Positions 1 to 8,781 of a DNA stretch of 21,796 nt are shown one piece after another. The notes below the pieces were generated by a model that saw only the letters and a list, made by a program, of their open reading frames with translations, did not search any database and had not been told where the DNA came from. A program made the position numbers and the translations under genes. Location of the stretch: positions 1-21,796 of the forward strand of contig SKTQ01000322.1 of NCBI GenBank assembly GCA_007122505.1. Direction: 5' to 3'. The DNA is from Bacteroidales bacterium (GTDB lineage: Bacteria > Bacteroidota > Bacteroidia > Bacteroidales > UBA7960). The number at the start of each line of letters is the position of its first letter. Within the stretch, counting starts at the first letter, position 1.

Positions 1-2
1 GG

Positions 3-75
3 TCAGATGCAAGGCGTCGAAAGCCGCCGACATAGTAGTCTATTTCAAGGCTTTCGCAACGAAGCAGATGGCCTG
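3..75. repeat. imperfect palindromic intergenic element, possible REP/MITE-like repeat
   Basis: The segment folds on itself as nested inverted repeats. TCAG (3-6) faces CTGA (72-75). CGAAAGCC (18-25) faces GGCTTTCG (49-56), an exact 8-bp match extended by CGT/ACG (15-17 with 59-61) across a two-base bulge. A small inner hairpin is ATAG (32-35) with CTAT (40-43). It lies outside any convincing gene and is richer in GC than the flanking spacer. Its shape resembles short dispersed palindromic elements. Only one copy is in this window, so the dispersed-repeat reading is inference. A partial coding tail entering from the left cannot be excluded: two frames are open until stops at about 74-81. Confidence 0.4.
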
Positions 76-90
76 AAGTAAAAGCACCTG

Positions 91-174
91 AAAAAAGCAA
101 ACAAATTAAGTTTATATAAGCATTTGCTCTTATTATCATTTATTCAGGCAGATACAAGAATTTGTTTGCTTTTT
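91..174. terminator. bidirectional terminator-like 16-bp inverted repeat with long loop
   Basis: Bases 92-107 are an exact reverse complement of 159-174. The arms read AAAAAGCAAACAAATT and AATTTGTTTGCTTTTT and are separated by 51 bases. In either direction the outer end of the stem finishes in a run of five or six U, so transcripts from both strands could end here. On the minus strand it lies just past the tamL stop and is the natural terminator for tamB-tamL. The loop is unusually long for an intrinsic terminator. It holds a minor 5-bp inner repeat, ATAAG (116-120) with CTTAT (129-133). Confidence 0.5.
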
Positions 175-188
175 GTGAATAATGCAGG

Positions 189-2516
189 TTAAAATGGATA
201 ACCAATAGCAAGATTGAAAACCAGGTTGTCGCGCCGCCAGCTGCGGTCCAGCAAACGAACCGGATCAAAGAAACCCGGGCTTTCAATGCCGGGATTCACC
301 AGCGGGAAGGCAAAGTCAAAGCGCAAAATAAAGAAGGAAGCATCAATACGTAATCCTGTTCCCACACCAATCGCAATCTGATCATAAAAAGTGTCGAACG
401 AAAACTTTCCACCGGGTACCTCCTCATCTTCGCGCCAGCGCCAGATATTGCCTGCATCTGCAAACAAGGCTCCCTTAAACAATGAGGTGATATCAAACCT
501 GTATTCAACATTGGCCTCAAGCTTGAACTCGCCGGTCTGATATATGTTATAGGCACCTGCTTCCTCTTCAGGTGGCATATAGGTACCGGGACCGAGAGAC
601 CGGGGATGAAAAGCACGGATACTGGTGGAGCCACCAGTCACGTATTGCTTTACATAGGGCATCACATCAGAATTACCGTAAGGAAATCCTGCACCGATGA
701 AGAACCGTGCAGCCAAACGATGTCCTTCTACAATCCGGCGATAATACCTGGCATCTATGTCTTTGCGCGCATACTGGGCAAAACTCTGCCGGAACACACC
801 GTAGCCTCCGTCTTCGGCAGGTGTGACACCAATTACATGCTTCATCATTAAATATGCTAAGTTTCCCGACAGGTCTAAATGGAGCATCAGAAACCAGTCG
901 TTTTGACGCGGTTCCTTTAATCGCGAATTATAGACATAGGTGTATTGACCACCAATGACAAACTGTTCAAAAAGGCCGCGTCTGAGCAATGATCCCCCTA
1001 CCAGTATGCCATCCATGTCTTTATCCAAATTACCCAAAACGAACAGGTTGAATACAACCGGATATATCCGGAATTGCGTAGCCGGATCAGCATTCCAGGT
1101 ATATCCATATTGTGACGACATGGAGGTGAGGCTGAAAGCATCTGTGCGTCGCATGAAATTAACCCCGACGGCAATGTTTGTTTTTGGTGCAAGCACTTCC
1201 GGAGTTGTTTTCCATCCTGCAGGTAATAAAAAGCGGGGAAACGACAGTGTTGCGTCCAAACCCAGCTCACGGGAGCTTGCGGTTCGCTGACGTCCGACCA
1301 ATGTTTCATAAGCTCCGTTTAATCCGAAAATGAAAGACTCCGCACCACCAAAAAGGTTGTGGTTGGTAAGGCTTGTATTGAATCCAGGACCGGCAAAGTG
1401 ATTGGATTTTGTTACACCACGCACTTCAACCGATGTGGATCTGCGTTCGATGGGGGTAAGCAACACACGCACATCCAGAATACCCTCAAGGGGATCATCT
1501 CCCGGGCGCTCAGAAAAACGTATGTTTACAAACCGGAACGTGCCCAGACTCATAAGGTGGTTCAGTGTGCGGTCGTGATCCGTGACATCATAAAGACTGT
1601 CTTTTTTAAAAAATACGGCACGAGTGATAATGGAAGGGTCAAACTGACCCAGGGCATCGGTGAAGTACACCCCTCCCGGTAGTGACAAAGTATCTGATCT
1701 TCTTGTTCCGGAAGCCATACCGACCATATAGTCGGCATGAATGGCCGTGTTGCCGATTCTGTATCTCTTTGTCGCGGCTGGTGGTATATCGTGCCTGAAC
1801 ACCGTATACAGGTCAAGCTGGCGTTCTCCTGCTGCAGAATCAACCCTGAATAGAAAATGGTCGGGATGAAAAAAGAAATAGCCCTGCTTCTTCAGTTCTC
1901 TGTCGATGCGCCGTCTTTCACGCCGCAGATCTTCCAAATTGTAATACGCTCCCGGTCGTATCATACTTTCCTCCAACTGTTCATTGATGGCCTGGGCCAG
2001 GGGCATGTCGCTGTCGATGGGATATAAGGTACGTATCCGGTATGGTTTTTTGATGTGAATATGGTAATCTATGGCCACTGTTCTTCTTGTGCTGTCAAGG
2101 GTATGGTTTACCAGGGGGTCAAAATAGCCAAGGTTAAAAAGTCTGTTGTTTAGCAACCTAAGATTCCGGTCGATATATGCATCATCAAATAAAACGGGTT
2201 CTTCTCCGAGTCGGTTTCTCATCCAGTGCCTGACTCCCCTGCCGGTAGGCTCACCAGAAACCTGGTACATCCACATTCGCGGTCGCGATTTAAAAAATGT
2301 ACTATTGGGAACAGGCCTCAAAACACGCTTCAGTTCACGCTCTACGCTTCTGTCGTCTTTAAAAGCTTCTTCTTTGTTGATGTGAACGCGATGCTCCTTA
2401 AGCAACATTTCATCTTCCGGCAACTTTCGCAGCCCGGTACAAGCCTGCGAAACCATTAAGATCACACCAAGAAGTACAATCCAGAAATAATGTTTATATG
2501 TGTCCGGCCTCTTCAT
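189..2516 (-). CDS. tamL: TamL: BamA/TamA-family outer-membrane lipoprotein
   Basis: Predicted outer-membrane beta-barrel protein of the BamA/TamA (Omp85) superfamily, about 775 residues. The N-terminus has a basic start, a hydrophobic stretch and a cysteine at residue 26 (VSQAC), followed by TGLRKLPEDEMLL. That arrangement matches Bacteroidota lipid-anchored TamA homologues (TamL). Residues of about 30-380 look like POTRA-type repeats. The C-terminal half is aromatic-rich barrel sequence ending in Phe (AIGYPF), typical of outer-membrane barrels. The longest open frame begins with TTG at 2519; the ATG at 2516 is the better start. It lies 71 bases downstream of tamB on the same strand, supporting co-transcription and a shared role in moving or placing envelope components. 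Family assignment is strong; the exact substrate is unknown. Confidence 0.85.
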   Translation of the reverse strand: MKRPDTYKHYFWIVLLGVILMVSQACTGLRKLPEDEMLLKEHRVHINKEEAFKDDRSVERELKRVLRPVPNSTFFKSRPRMWMYQVSGEPTGRGVRHWMRNRLGEEPVLFDDAYIDRNLRLLNNRLFNLGYFDPLVNHTLDSTRRTVAIDYHIHIKKPYRIRTLYPIDSDMPLAQAINEQLEESMIRPGAYYNLEDLRRERRRIDRELKKQGYFFFHPDHFLFRVDSAAGERQLDLYTVFRHDIPPAATKRYRIGNTAIHADYMVGMASGTRRSDTLSLPGGVYFTDALGQFDPSIITRAVFFKKDSLYDVTDHDRTLNHLMSLGTFRFVNIRFSERPGDDPLEGILDVRVLLTPIERRSTSVEVRGVTKSNHFAGPGFNTSLTNHNLFGGAESFIFGLNGAYETLVGRQRTASSRELGLDATLSFPRFLLPAGWKTTPEVLAPKTNIAVGVNFMRRTDAFSLTSMSSQYGYTWNADPATQFRIYPVVFNLFVLGNLDKDMDGILVGGSLLRRGLFEQFVIGGQYTYVYNSRLKEPRQNDWFLMLHLDLSGNLAYLMMKHVIGVTPAEDGGYGVFRQSFAQYARKDIDARYYRRIVEGHRLAARFFIGAGFPYGNSDVMPYVKQYVTGGSTSIRAFHPRSLGPGTYMPPEEEAGAYNIYQTGEFKLEANVEYRFDITSLFKGALFADAGNIWRWREDEEVPGGKFSFDTFYDQIAIGVGTGLRIDASFFILRFDFAFPLVNPGIESPGFFDPVRLLDRSWRRDNLVFNLAIGYPF

Positions 2517-2587
2517 CAATCAAAATAAAAAACTTAATAAAATTTTGTTTTACAATGTTTTACGCTCATTGCTGTGAGCATTTTGCC

Positions 2588-5500
2588 TCATTCAGATTCA
2601 TTTCTGTTTGTCGGATCCGGATCAGCAGGCTCTTGTGGGAGAATAATAACCTCTTCTTCCTTTTTCATAAAGAGCTCCCGGAAAGAATTGAATGTTTGTC
2701 TGAATGTTACAGACATCCCTGTTTCAATCAATTCACTTTCAAACACATCCTGGAATCTTCGCTCACGGAAAACCTTTAATGTAAACCTTCCTGCCGGATC
2801 CAGAAGATACTCAACGATAACGTCACCGGCAAGATCTGCAGGATTTATTTGCCGCCTTGTTTCGTCTTCCAGCTCTATATGTCCTCCGGCCGTTATTCTC
2901 AACCGCTGATCCAGAAAGTCGCGGGAAATCTCCATTTGTAATTCTGTTCGGCCTACCATTTGGCCATCTTCATATTGCTCAAAAGATTCCAGATCAAAAC
3001 TGATATCAATTCCCCTGATATACCTGTCCGATAAACGATTCAGTTGGTCAGACAACAAGCGGCTGGCACTGCTTCGCGCGGTGGCCGAGATACCCGGACC
3101 ACCTCCTGTAACCGCTGCCAGGGGATCATCCTGGATAAAGTTGCCGATGATCAGCAAAGCGAAAACCTGTTTGTTCAGCTCCGACTCGGTTTCATTCAGT
3201 TCATTCAGACGGGCATTCAGACGACCTTCCATGGCACCGCGATGTTCAGGAGGCAAAGCGATCTCAAAACTGATCTCAGGTTGCATCAAATCACCCTTCA
3301 TTTTTAGGAACACATCGAATGGGTAAATTCTCCGAAAAGCCGTTTCCTGTTGCCCTCCTGCAGGCGCATGGGATGCCATCAACTCCCTTACGGAAGTGCG
3401 CACGGTATATTTTGCCGTTATGTCAACCCGCGCATCCAGTGGATCACCTGTCCATACGATGTTGCTTCCACGCTCTATTTGGAAACTTCGACTTCTCACA
3501 TCAAAAAAGGTCATCTGGTAGTTTCCCTGAGTAATCTCATAGCGTCCGGCCAGACTGATACGCCCGCCTGGATCAATACCATAGCTGATAAGCCCGCCAC
3601 CCCTGACCTCCAGTATATCACCCGCCATTTCATCAATCAGAATGCGAACCTCCGTCTGCGGATCAATTTCTATATTGACACTTAGATCCAGATTGTCAAA
3701 TACCGACATCATCGGCTCCGGTTCGTAAGGTCTTAGGATAAGATCAGCAAAAATATCATCATAGATACTGATAAATTCCACAACACCCTCATCACCTATG
3801 GCTTCAGGTGCAACCTGTGGCGGAATCAGTGAAAATGTTGAGCCTTGGTTTAACTTTATTCCACCATCAATCACCGGTCTTTGCATGTCACCAAACATGC
3901 GCAACCGGGTATCGATAAGCAAACGCCCGAAAAACAGTTCGTTGGCCCCGCGGGGAATGTCAAACAAGAGGAAGTTGTCTGAAGTCAGACTGAGGTCAAA
4001 TCGGATGTCAGACAAACCATGTATGGATAATGATCCGTCCAGGGTGGCAGCACGGTCACTTCGGTCGCGCAGACTAAAGTCGCTGAAATGGATCTGGCCC
4101 TTGTCAAAAATAATGGTTTCATCAGGTATGGAATACCTGGTATGCAAAAAGGCTACGTCAAAGGCCACTTCATCGAAAACCAATGAACCCTGCAAGTCGG
4201 GCCCGGAAGGATTTCCGACCGCTCTTAAAGACCCTGAAATATTGCCCTCCATATCGGCAAGTTGCTCAAAAGTGAGGGCTTCCAGGGTGGTAAGCTCCAG
4301 GTTATCGATTGTCATCACCATATCTATATGGTCAGGATCGCCCTGGCGGTAAAACCCTGATATATCAAGGCGGTTACCATATCCCCGCAAACCGGCTTCC
4401 ACGTCAAACAACCCCGGCTCTGCCATGTTTACGATCACTGATGCATCTCCAATGATATTGCCTTGGAAGCCCAGTCTTTCAATGTGTAAATCAGAAGTAA
4501 AAACCGGTGCCGTAAAAAGATCCCTGAAAACAACGGACCCCTCAAAAATACCCTCAACCAGGGGCTCCCCGCCAACCAGGTCAAACAATCCAAGGTCAAT
4601 CTGTTTCATATGCAACTCAAGGGGTGAGTCAGCCTGATCAAAATTGGTGCTCACAATGGCAATTTCTTTATCGTCGGATGACAATCGCAGATTTCGGGAA
4701 AGGATATTGTCTTTGAGAAAGCGAATTTCATTATCATCCGGTACCGTCCAGCTCTGTCGGTTGATCACAAGTTCAGGCTCCAGCCGAATCATTGAATAAT
4801 CTGCCGTTTGTTCCATTTTTCCTGAAACGCCAAGCCAGGAGCGGGCATCCCTGTCATCAAAACCAAAATCAAAAGAAAGGACCTCATCCCGGATATTGGC
4901 GTTAGCCATAATATTTTTAAACACCAGATCATGGCTGTCCAGAGAAGGCAAACTCACTTTCACATCCATCTGCCTGCGATCTGAATTCACCTGAACCTGC
5001 AGGTCATTTACATGCCAACCGGAAAAGACAAGATCGGGAATAAGAGCATCAACAAACAACAACCTGCTTTCATTATCAAAACCTGCTTCTATACTGAAAC
5101 TTTGATAAGAAGTGAGCTGTGGAATCACAACCCTGTAGATGTAAGGCGATGGATTAACCTCCAATGACAATGTAAAAGACCTGAGGATTGAATCAGGTTT
5201 TGCCGTTGGTTCCGTATCTTCAAAATAGCCATAAAAATGATCAGACAAAACCGCGGGAATATCCACGGGAGAAATGTTTCCACGATACCGGCCAGTGACA
5301 ATGGGTGAAAAAATGTCCACCGAATAAGCATCACGATTGGTAGCCATGGTCAACTGCAAGGTATCTAAACTAAACACCTCCCTGTCAAGCAACAGGTTTG
5401 TATCGTAGAGTCCCAGCACTCCATCCGGGAAAGCGGGGTCTTTAAAACGAAGATTGGCCGACATGTTGGTTTGTATGGCAATGAGGTCATCGGTAAAGCC

Positions 5501-7567
5501 CAGCTCTTTCAGATTAATATGATCCAGTCTCAAATTAAGCCCCAGCTTGGGGTCCTCCCGGGCATATTCCGCTTCACCTTCAATATTCAGTAACAAATGC
5601 TGATCAGAATATTCCATAAACAGGTCGGCAAGGCCTCCGGATGCAGTCAAATGCATTTCCAGTCCTTTGTAATGATAGTGATTGAACCACAAGGAGTCTA
5701 TGAAGACATCCACAGACAAATCCATATTTGTATAATCAAAACCCTCCCCATGAAAATCTATTTGAGCCCTTACATCTTTCACGATTTCTTCTGTTCCTGC
5801 AAAAGACAGTGGATCGTTGGCAAGCATGGACAAATGGCCGTTCCACAGCGGTTCTTTGTCTTTAACATCATGATAATGAAACCGCCCGGCCAGGTAAAGC
5901 CCTTCCATATCCAGGATTGCCTCTGCATCAAAATGTTGTGGCTGCCCTGAAAAGGATGCTTTCAGGGAAAACAATTCCGGAAAATTATGGACATCCAAAC
6001 CTGTGTCACCGGGTATATACGCCATAAGCCTGGGAATATAACCATTAACATAGATCTCGGGAAAAGTAAGATTAAGCCTTTCCATATCTACAGGATTGCT
6101 TAGCTTGCCCGCAGTGGAAAGAGAAAAGCTTCCGGGGATATCCGCATGAAGGGTATCCAGTATCAGGTCATCAAGTGGTCCGGATGCACGCAGGATAAAA
6201 TCAATGGCCGGGGCATCTTTGCCGGGGAACAACATAGCTGCTTCTTCCCACCAGAATTGCAGATCTGGTCCTATACGACCGGTACGCACATCCAAAACAA
6301 GGTTATGGTGCGCCGCGATTGGCATTTCAAACTGAAGCAGGGGTATGCTGGTAAACAGATCCCCCCTGATCATTGATTCTGTTGTTTCCAATGAGAGGTC
6401 CTCAATGCGGGTTTCTTTACCAATGGCTATATCGGCCGATACATGCTGAATGTGAAAACCATCCAGGTTGCCGTTTTTGAGCTCTCTGAGTGAAACCGAT
6501 AATGAATCGGGTGCATACCACAGATGCTCTGCATCCAGCGCGCTGAAAAAATAATCTTGCTCAGGCAAGAAGGCTTCCAGATTTTCAGCCCTCAGTTTTT
6601 CGAGGCCGAAGTGCATCTTTTCAAGGTCAGTGATATGGGGCTTTAAATCGAGCACGGAAATTTTTGTACTGAATGAGAAGCCGTTTTTGTCCTGGTATTT
6701 TACCACCATGTTCTCTGTCAGCAAACGGCTAATTCCCACCTGGGGCGGCACTGATGGAGGTTTGTCATCGGGAGGGGGTGAAGGCCGGGTACCCTCAACC
6801 ATCAGAATGGAAACCAAGACCCTGTCAAAATGGGTATCTCCGAGGTAGTATGAGTTTCCTGAGACATCCAACGTATCCACTGTGGTTGCAAAGTTTCCCA
6901 GGCTTAAGCTGATGTCGGTACCGTTAAAATGATCTGAAAACCGAAATCTGATGTTCTGCAAACGGAGTTTGCCAGCCTTAAAACTCCATGCCGGGGAAGT
7001 TTCATAATCAGGGTCAGTGGCATTCACTGAAAAATTGTTGTTCTGCTTAACGGACGGTGAGACATTGGCCTGTTCGGATGTATTATTATTTAATGAATAT
7101 GAATCAGGAAATCCGTCCCGGCTGTTTTCATGAATATGATTGTTGTTAGTGGTTGCAGACCGAATCAGTTTGTCATAATTAAACAGGGTATCCTCTTGAT
7201 GACGTATCATATTCAGGTTAGCATCACGGATCCGGATATTCCTCACATGAATGGTATTTTTTCTCAGCGCAGGAAGGTTCACGTTTAACCGTAAGTCACC
7301 TATGTAAGCCAGTGTGTCACCCTGATGATCCTCAGCATATAGCCCCCGCAAGTGAAAGTCGCCAGACCAGCGGATACCGATTCTTTCTATTGAAACCTCC
7401 GTGCCGGTTCGATTGGAAATCATCTGCACCACTTTCCCGGCTATCAAGCTCTGGATATAAGGAAACTGCAAAGCACTGAACACTATAATAACAAAAACAA
7501 AAAGGGATAGCAGCAGAAGGTATAACCATCTGAGCAAAAGAGCCTTAAGTTTTCTTCGGGGTTTCAT
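2588..7567 (-). CDS. tamB: TamB: translocation and assembly module protein
   Basis: Very large AsmA/TamB-like protein, about 1659 residues. A basic N-terminus (MKPRRKLK) leads into one membrane helix at about residues 10-32, then a long stretch of repeating short beta segments as expected for the periplasm-spanning lipid-channel fold. The last 400 or so residues carry the conserved TamB C-terminal domain (DUF490); GRISLAGRYEITQGNYQMTF and the following FQIERGSNIVWTGDPLDARV region are characteristic. The longest open frame starts with TTG at 7579, but the ATG at 7567 gives a cleaner signal anchor. An Asn/Ser-rich low-complexity insert sits near residues 140-185. TamB is tethered to the inner membrane and contacts its TamA/TamL partner, here encoded directly downstream. 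The family is linked to outer-membrane lipid transport and barrel assembly. Confidence 0.88.
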   Translation of the reverse strand: MKPRRKLKALLLRWLYLLLLSLFVFVIIVFSALQFPYIQSLIAGKVVQMISNRTGTEVSIERIGIRWSGDFHLRGLYAEDHQGDTLAYIGDLRLNVNLPALRKNTIHVRNIRIRDANLNMIRHQEDTLFNYDKLIRSATTNNNHIHENSRDGFPDSYSLNNNTSEQANVSPSVKQNNNFSVNATDPDYETSPAWSFKAGKLRLQNIRFRFSDHFNGTDISLSLGNFATTVDTLDVSGNSYYLGDTHFDRVLVSILMVEGTRPSPPPDDKPPSVPPQVGISRLLTENMVVKYQDKNGFSFSTKISVLDLKPHITDLEKMHFGLEKLRAENLEAFLPEQDYFFSALDAEHLWYAPDSLSVSLRELKNGNLDGFHIQHVSADIAIGKETRIEDLSLETTESMIRGDLFTSIPLLQFEMPIAAHHNLVLDVRTGRIGPDLQFWWEEAAMLFPGKDAPAIDFILRASGPLDDLILDTLHADIPGSFSLSTAGKLSNPVDMERLNLTFPEIYVNGYIPRLMAYIPGDTGLDVHNFPELFSLKASFSGQPQHFDAEAILDMEGLYLAGRFHYHDVKDKEPLWNGHLSMLANDPLSFAGTEEIVKDVRAQIDFHGEGFDYTNMDLSVDVFIDSLWFNHYHYKGLEMHLTASGGLADLFMEYSDQHLLLNIEGEAEYAREDPKLGLNLRLDHINLKELGFTDDLIAIQTNMSANLRFKDPAFPDGVLGLYDTNLLLDREVFSLDTLQLTMATNRDAYSVDIFSPIVTGRYRGNISPVDIPAVLSDHFYGYFEDTEPTAKPDSILRSFTLSLEVNPSPYIYRVVIPQLTSYQSFSIEAGFDNESRLLFVDALIPDLVFSGWHVNDLQVQVNSDRRQMDVKVSLPSLDSHDLVFKNIMANANIRDEVLSFDFGFDDRDARSWLGVSGKMEQTADYSMIRLEPELVINRQSWTVPDDNEIRFLKDNILSRNLRLSSDDKEIAIVSTNFDQADSPLELHMKQIDLGLFDLVGGEPLVEGIFEGSVVFRDLFTAPVFTSDLHIERLGFQGNIIGDASVIVNMAEPGLFDVEAGLRGYGNRLDISGFYRQGDPDHIDMVMTIDNLELTTLEALTFEQLADMEGNISGSLRAVGNPSGPDLQGSLVFDEVAFDVAFLHTRYSIPDETIIFDKGQIHFSDFSLRDRSDRAATLDGSLSIHGLSDIRFDLSLTSDNFLLFDIPRGANELFFGRLLIDTRLRMFGDMQRPVIDGGIKLNQGSTFSLIPPQVAPEAIGDEGVVEFISIYDDIFADLILRPYEPEPMMSVFDNLDLSVNIEIDPQTEVRILIDEMAGDILEVRGGGLISYGIDPGGRISLAGRYEITQGNYQMTFFDVRSRSFQIERGSNIVWTGDPLDARVDITAKYTVRTSVRELMASHAPAGGQQETAFRRIYPFDVFLKMKGDLMQPEISFEIALPPEHRGAMEGRLNARLNELNETESELNKQVFALLIIGNFIQDDPLAAVTGGGPGISATARSSASRLLSDQLNRLSDRYIRGIDISFDLESFEQYEDGQMVGRTELQMEISRDFLDQRLRITAGGHIELEDETRRQINPADLAGDVIVEYLLDPAGRFTLKVFRERRFQDVFESELIETGMSVTFRQTFNSFRELFMKKEEEVIILPQEPADPDPTNRNESE

Positions 7568-7668
7568 TCGCCAGGACAAATTTTTCTAATTACGGACGCA
7601 CAACCGGGCACGCGCAACTAATTTTTATTCTCAAATCAAAGAAATCAGATAATCAAACCCGAAATTAC

Positions 7669-7695
7669 AAAAAAAGCCGGAGATCGGCTCCGGCT
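7669..7695 (-). terminator. intrinsic terminator after ferritin gene
   Basis: Perfect 8-bp GC-rich stem, AGCCGGAG (7675-7682) with CTCCGGCT (7688-7695), around a 5-base loop. Read on the minus strand the stem is followed by seven U (7669-7675 are A on the plus strand; one base is shared with the stem). It lies 88 bases past the ferritin stop and ahead of tamB, so it separates the ferritin transcript from tamB-tamL. Confidence 0.85.
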
Positions 7696-7782
7696 GTATT
7701 TGTTGAATCCTCGGATAATTAAAACACAATCAACACTTGAAAAACGTTGGTGAAATATGTCTTATTGTAATGGAATGGCAGA

Positions 7783-8280
7783 TTAATGAGTGCCACGCAT
7801 AGCCATGATATCCCGGTCGAAAACATAAAGACCATGCCCATGATCACCGATGATCTCAAGTCTGTCAATGATACGTTGTACAGAATCTTCTTCTTCTCTT
7901 TGCTCTTCAACAAACCACTGAATCCAGTTATTTGTGGCATAATCCTTTTCATCCAGGGCCAGGGCAACAATATCGTTGATGGCTCCGGAAACCATTTGTT
8001 CATGCTCAAGTGAAGCTTCAAAAGCCGCTTTGATACCCGGAAAGTCTTTCGGAGGTTCTTCCACAACGGGTACAATGGCATGACCGCCTCTTTCGTTTAT
8101 GTAACGGATGAACTTCATCATGTGCTCGCGTTCTTCTTCAGACTGGGCATAAAACCATTCGGCAATTCCTTCAAATCCCTGGTTTTCTACCCATGATGCC
8201 ATTGCCAGATAAAGATGGGATGCATACGCTTCTTTTTTAACCTGTTCATTCAGGGTCTTCAACATTTTTTCTGTTAACAT
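7783..8280 (-). CDS. ftnA: non-haem ferritin (FtnA-like)
   Basis: Iron-storage ferritin of 165 residues, the usual length for bacterial FtnA-type proteins. It forms a 24-subunit shell that oxidises ferrous iron and stores it as mineral. All ferroxidase-centre residues fall at the standard E. coli FtnA numbering: Glu17, Glu50 and His53 (EEEREH), Glu94 (EHE), Glu126-Gln127 and Glu130 (EEQREEE). There is no methionine ligand pattern suggesting haem-type bacterioferritin. The start ATG at 8280 is the only sensible one. The gene has its own terminator and a likely promoter at 8347-8354. It is transcribed away from a Bfd-like ferredoxin gene 177 bases upstream, which fits a joint iron storage and release role. 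Cytoplasmic. Confidence 0.95.
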   Translation of the reverse strand: MLTEKMLKTLNEQVKKEAYASHLYLAMASWVENQGFEGIAEWFYAQSEEEREHMMKFIRYINERGGHAIVPVVEEPPKDFPGIKAAFEASLEHEQMVSGAINDIVALALDEKDYATNNWIQWFVEEQREEEDSVQRIIDRLEIIGDHGHGLYVFDRDIMAMRGTH

Positions 8281-8346
8281 AGCTTTTCTTTTAAAAAGTT
8301 AATACTGTTCCGAAAAGTTAACAACAGAATATTTTATTTGTTTAAT

Positions 8347-8354
8347 CAAAATTA
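8347..8354 (-). promoter_or_regulatory. probable -7 element of ferritin promoter
   Basis: On the minus strand this reads TAATTTTG, an exact match to the Bacteroidota -7 consensus TAnnTTTG, about 66 bases before the ferritin ATG. The -33 TTTG partner is poor (a TTTC about 17 bases upstream). No Fur-box palindrome is evident. Moderate support. Confidence 0.4.
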
Positions 8355-8427
8355 AACTTTAAAAAAACCATGAAATTGGATATAATCTATTGCACCTGAA
8401 TCCTTTCACATACATTGATAAATTTTC

Positions 8428-8436
8428 TATCTTTAC
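8428..8436 (+). promoter_or_regulatory. possible -7 element for bfd-like gene
   Basis: TATCTTTAC lies 21 bases before the ATG at 8458 and matches the Bacteroidota TAnnTTTG -7 box except at the last G. A TTTC about 20 bases upstream (8404-8407) could be a degenerate -33 box. If correct, the mRNA leader is very short. Confidence 0.35.
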
Positions 8437-8457
8437 AATCACAAAAATAAATGCTCC

Positions 8458-8652
8458 ATGGAAGTAAAAGACCCAGTAATCTGTACCTGTAATGAAATCA
8501 GGCAAAGTGAGATTGAACAAGCCATCCGTGAAAAAGGATTAAAGACCATTGAGGAAGTTGGCGATGAAACCACTGCCGGAACTGTTTGCGGAGGCTGTGT
8601 GGATGAGATCTACCTGCTGCTCGAAAAAATCAACGGAAAGGTTGATCTTTAA
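8458..8652 (+). CDS. bfd: Bfd-like [2Fe-2S] protein
   Basis: Small BFD-type iron-sulphur protein of 64 residues. The four cluster-binding cysteines are Cys9 and Cys11 (CTCN) and Cys44 and Cys47 (VCGGC), the C-x-C then C-x2-C pattern of the Fer2_BFD family with the usual spacing and length. Bacterioferritin-associated ferredoxin passes electrons to a ferritin shell so stored ferric iron can be released. Here it is divergent from a ferritin gene, so iron mobilisation is the likely role, although the neighbour is a non-haem ferritin. It could instead be a stand-alone domain of the kind found in assimilatory nitrite reductase or NifU-type proteins; none of those genes is nearby. The family is secure from the cysteines; the role is inference from context. 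Confidence 0.85.
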   Translation: MEVKDPVICTCNEIRQSEIEQAIREKGLKTIEEVGDETTAGTVCGGCVDEIYLLLEKINGKVDL

Positions 8653-8781
8653 ACATCACCCTGTTTCATATATTTAAAAATTGACCGGCAGGATTAAATA
8701 CTCCTGCGATCTTCCCTGGAGATGTTTTTGTTGCTTCCTTTTGCATACATCAAAAATCCGTTTCAGCCAAACAACCAAACC

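Noticed and set aside
1..80. Possible C-terminal coding tail of a gene entering from the left
   Set aside because: Two frames are open for about 25 codons before stops, but neither has a recognisable protein signature, and the DNA folds as a nested palindrome. Kept as a possibility only.
3798..4352. Plus-strand open frame of 184 codons inside tamB
   Set aside because: Ser/Arg/Lys-rich nonsense-like translation opposite well-conserved TamB sequence.
8688..8707. Hairpin GCAGGA/TCCTGC after the bfd-like gene
   Set aside because: Only 6 bp with an 8-base loop and no T-run; too weak to call a terminator.
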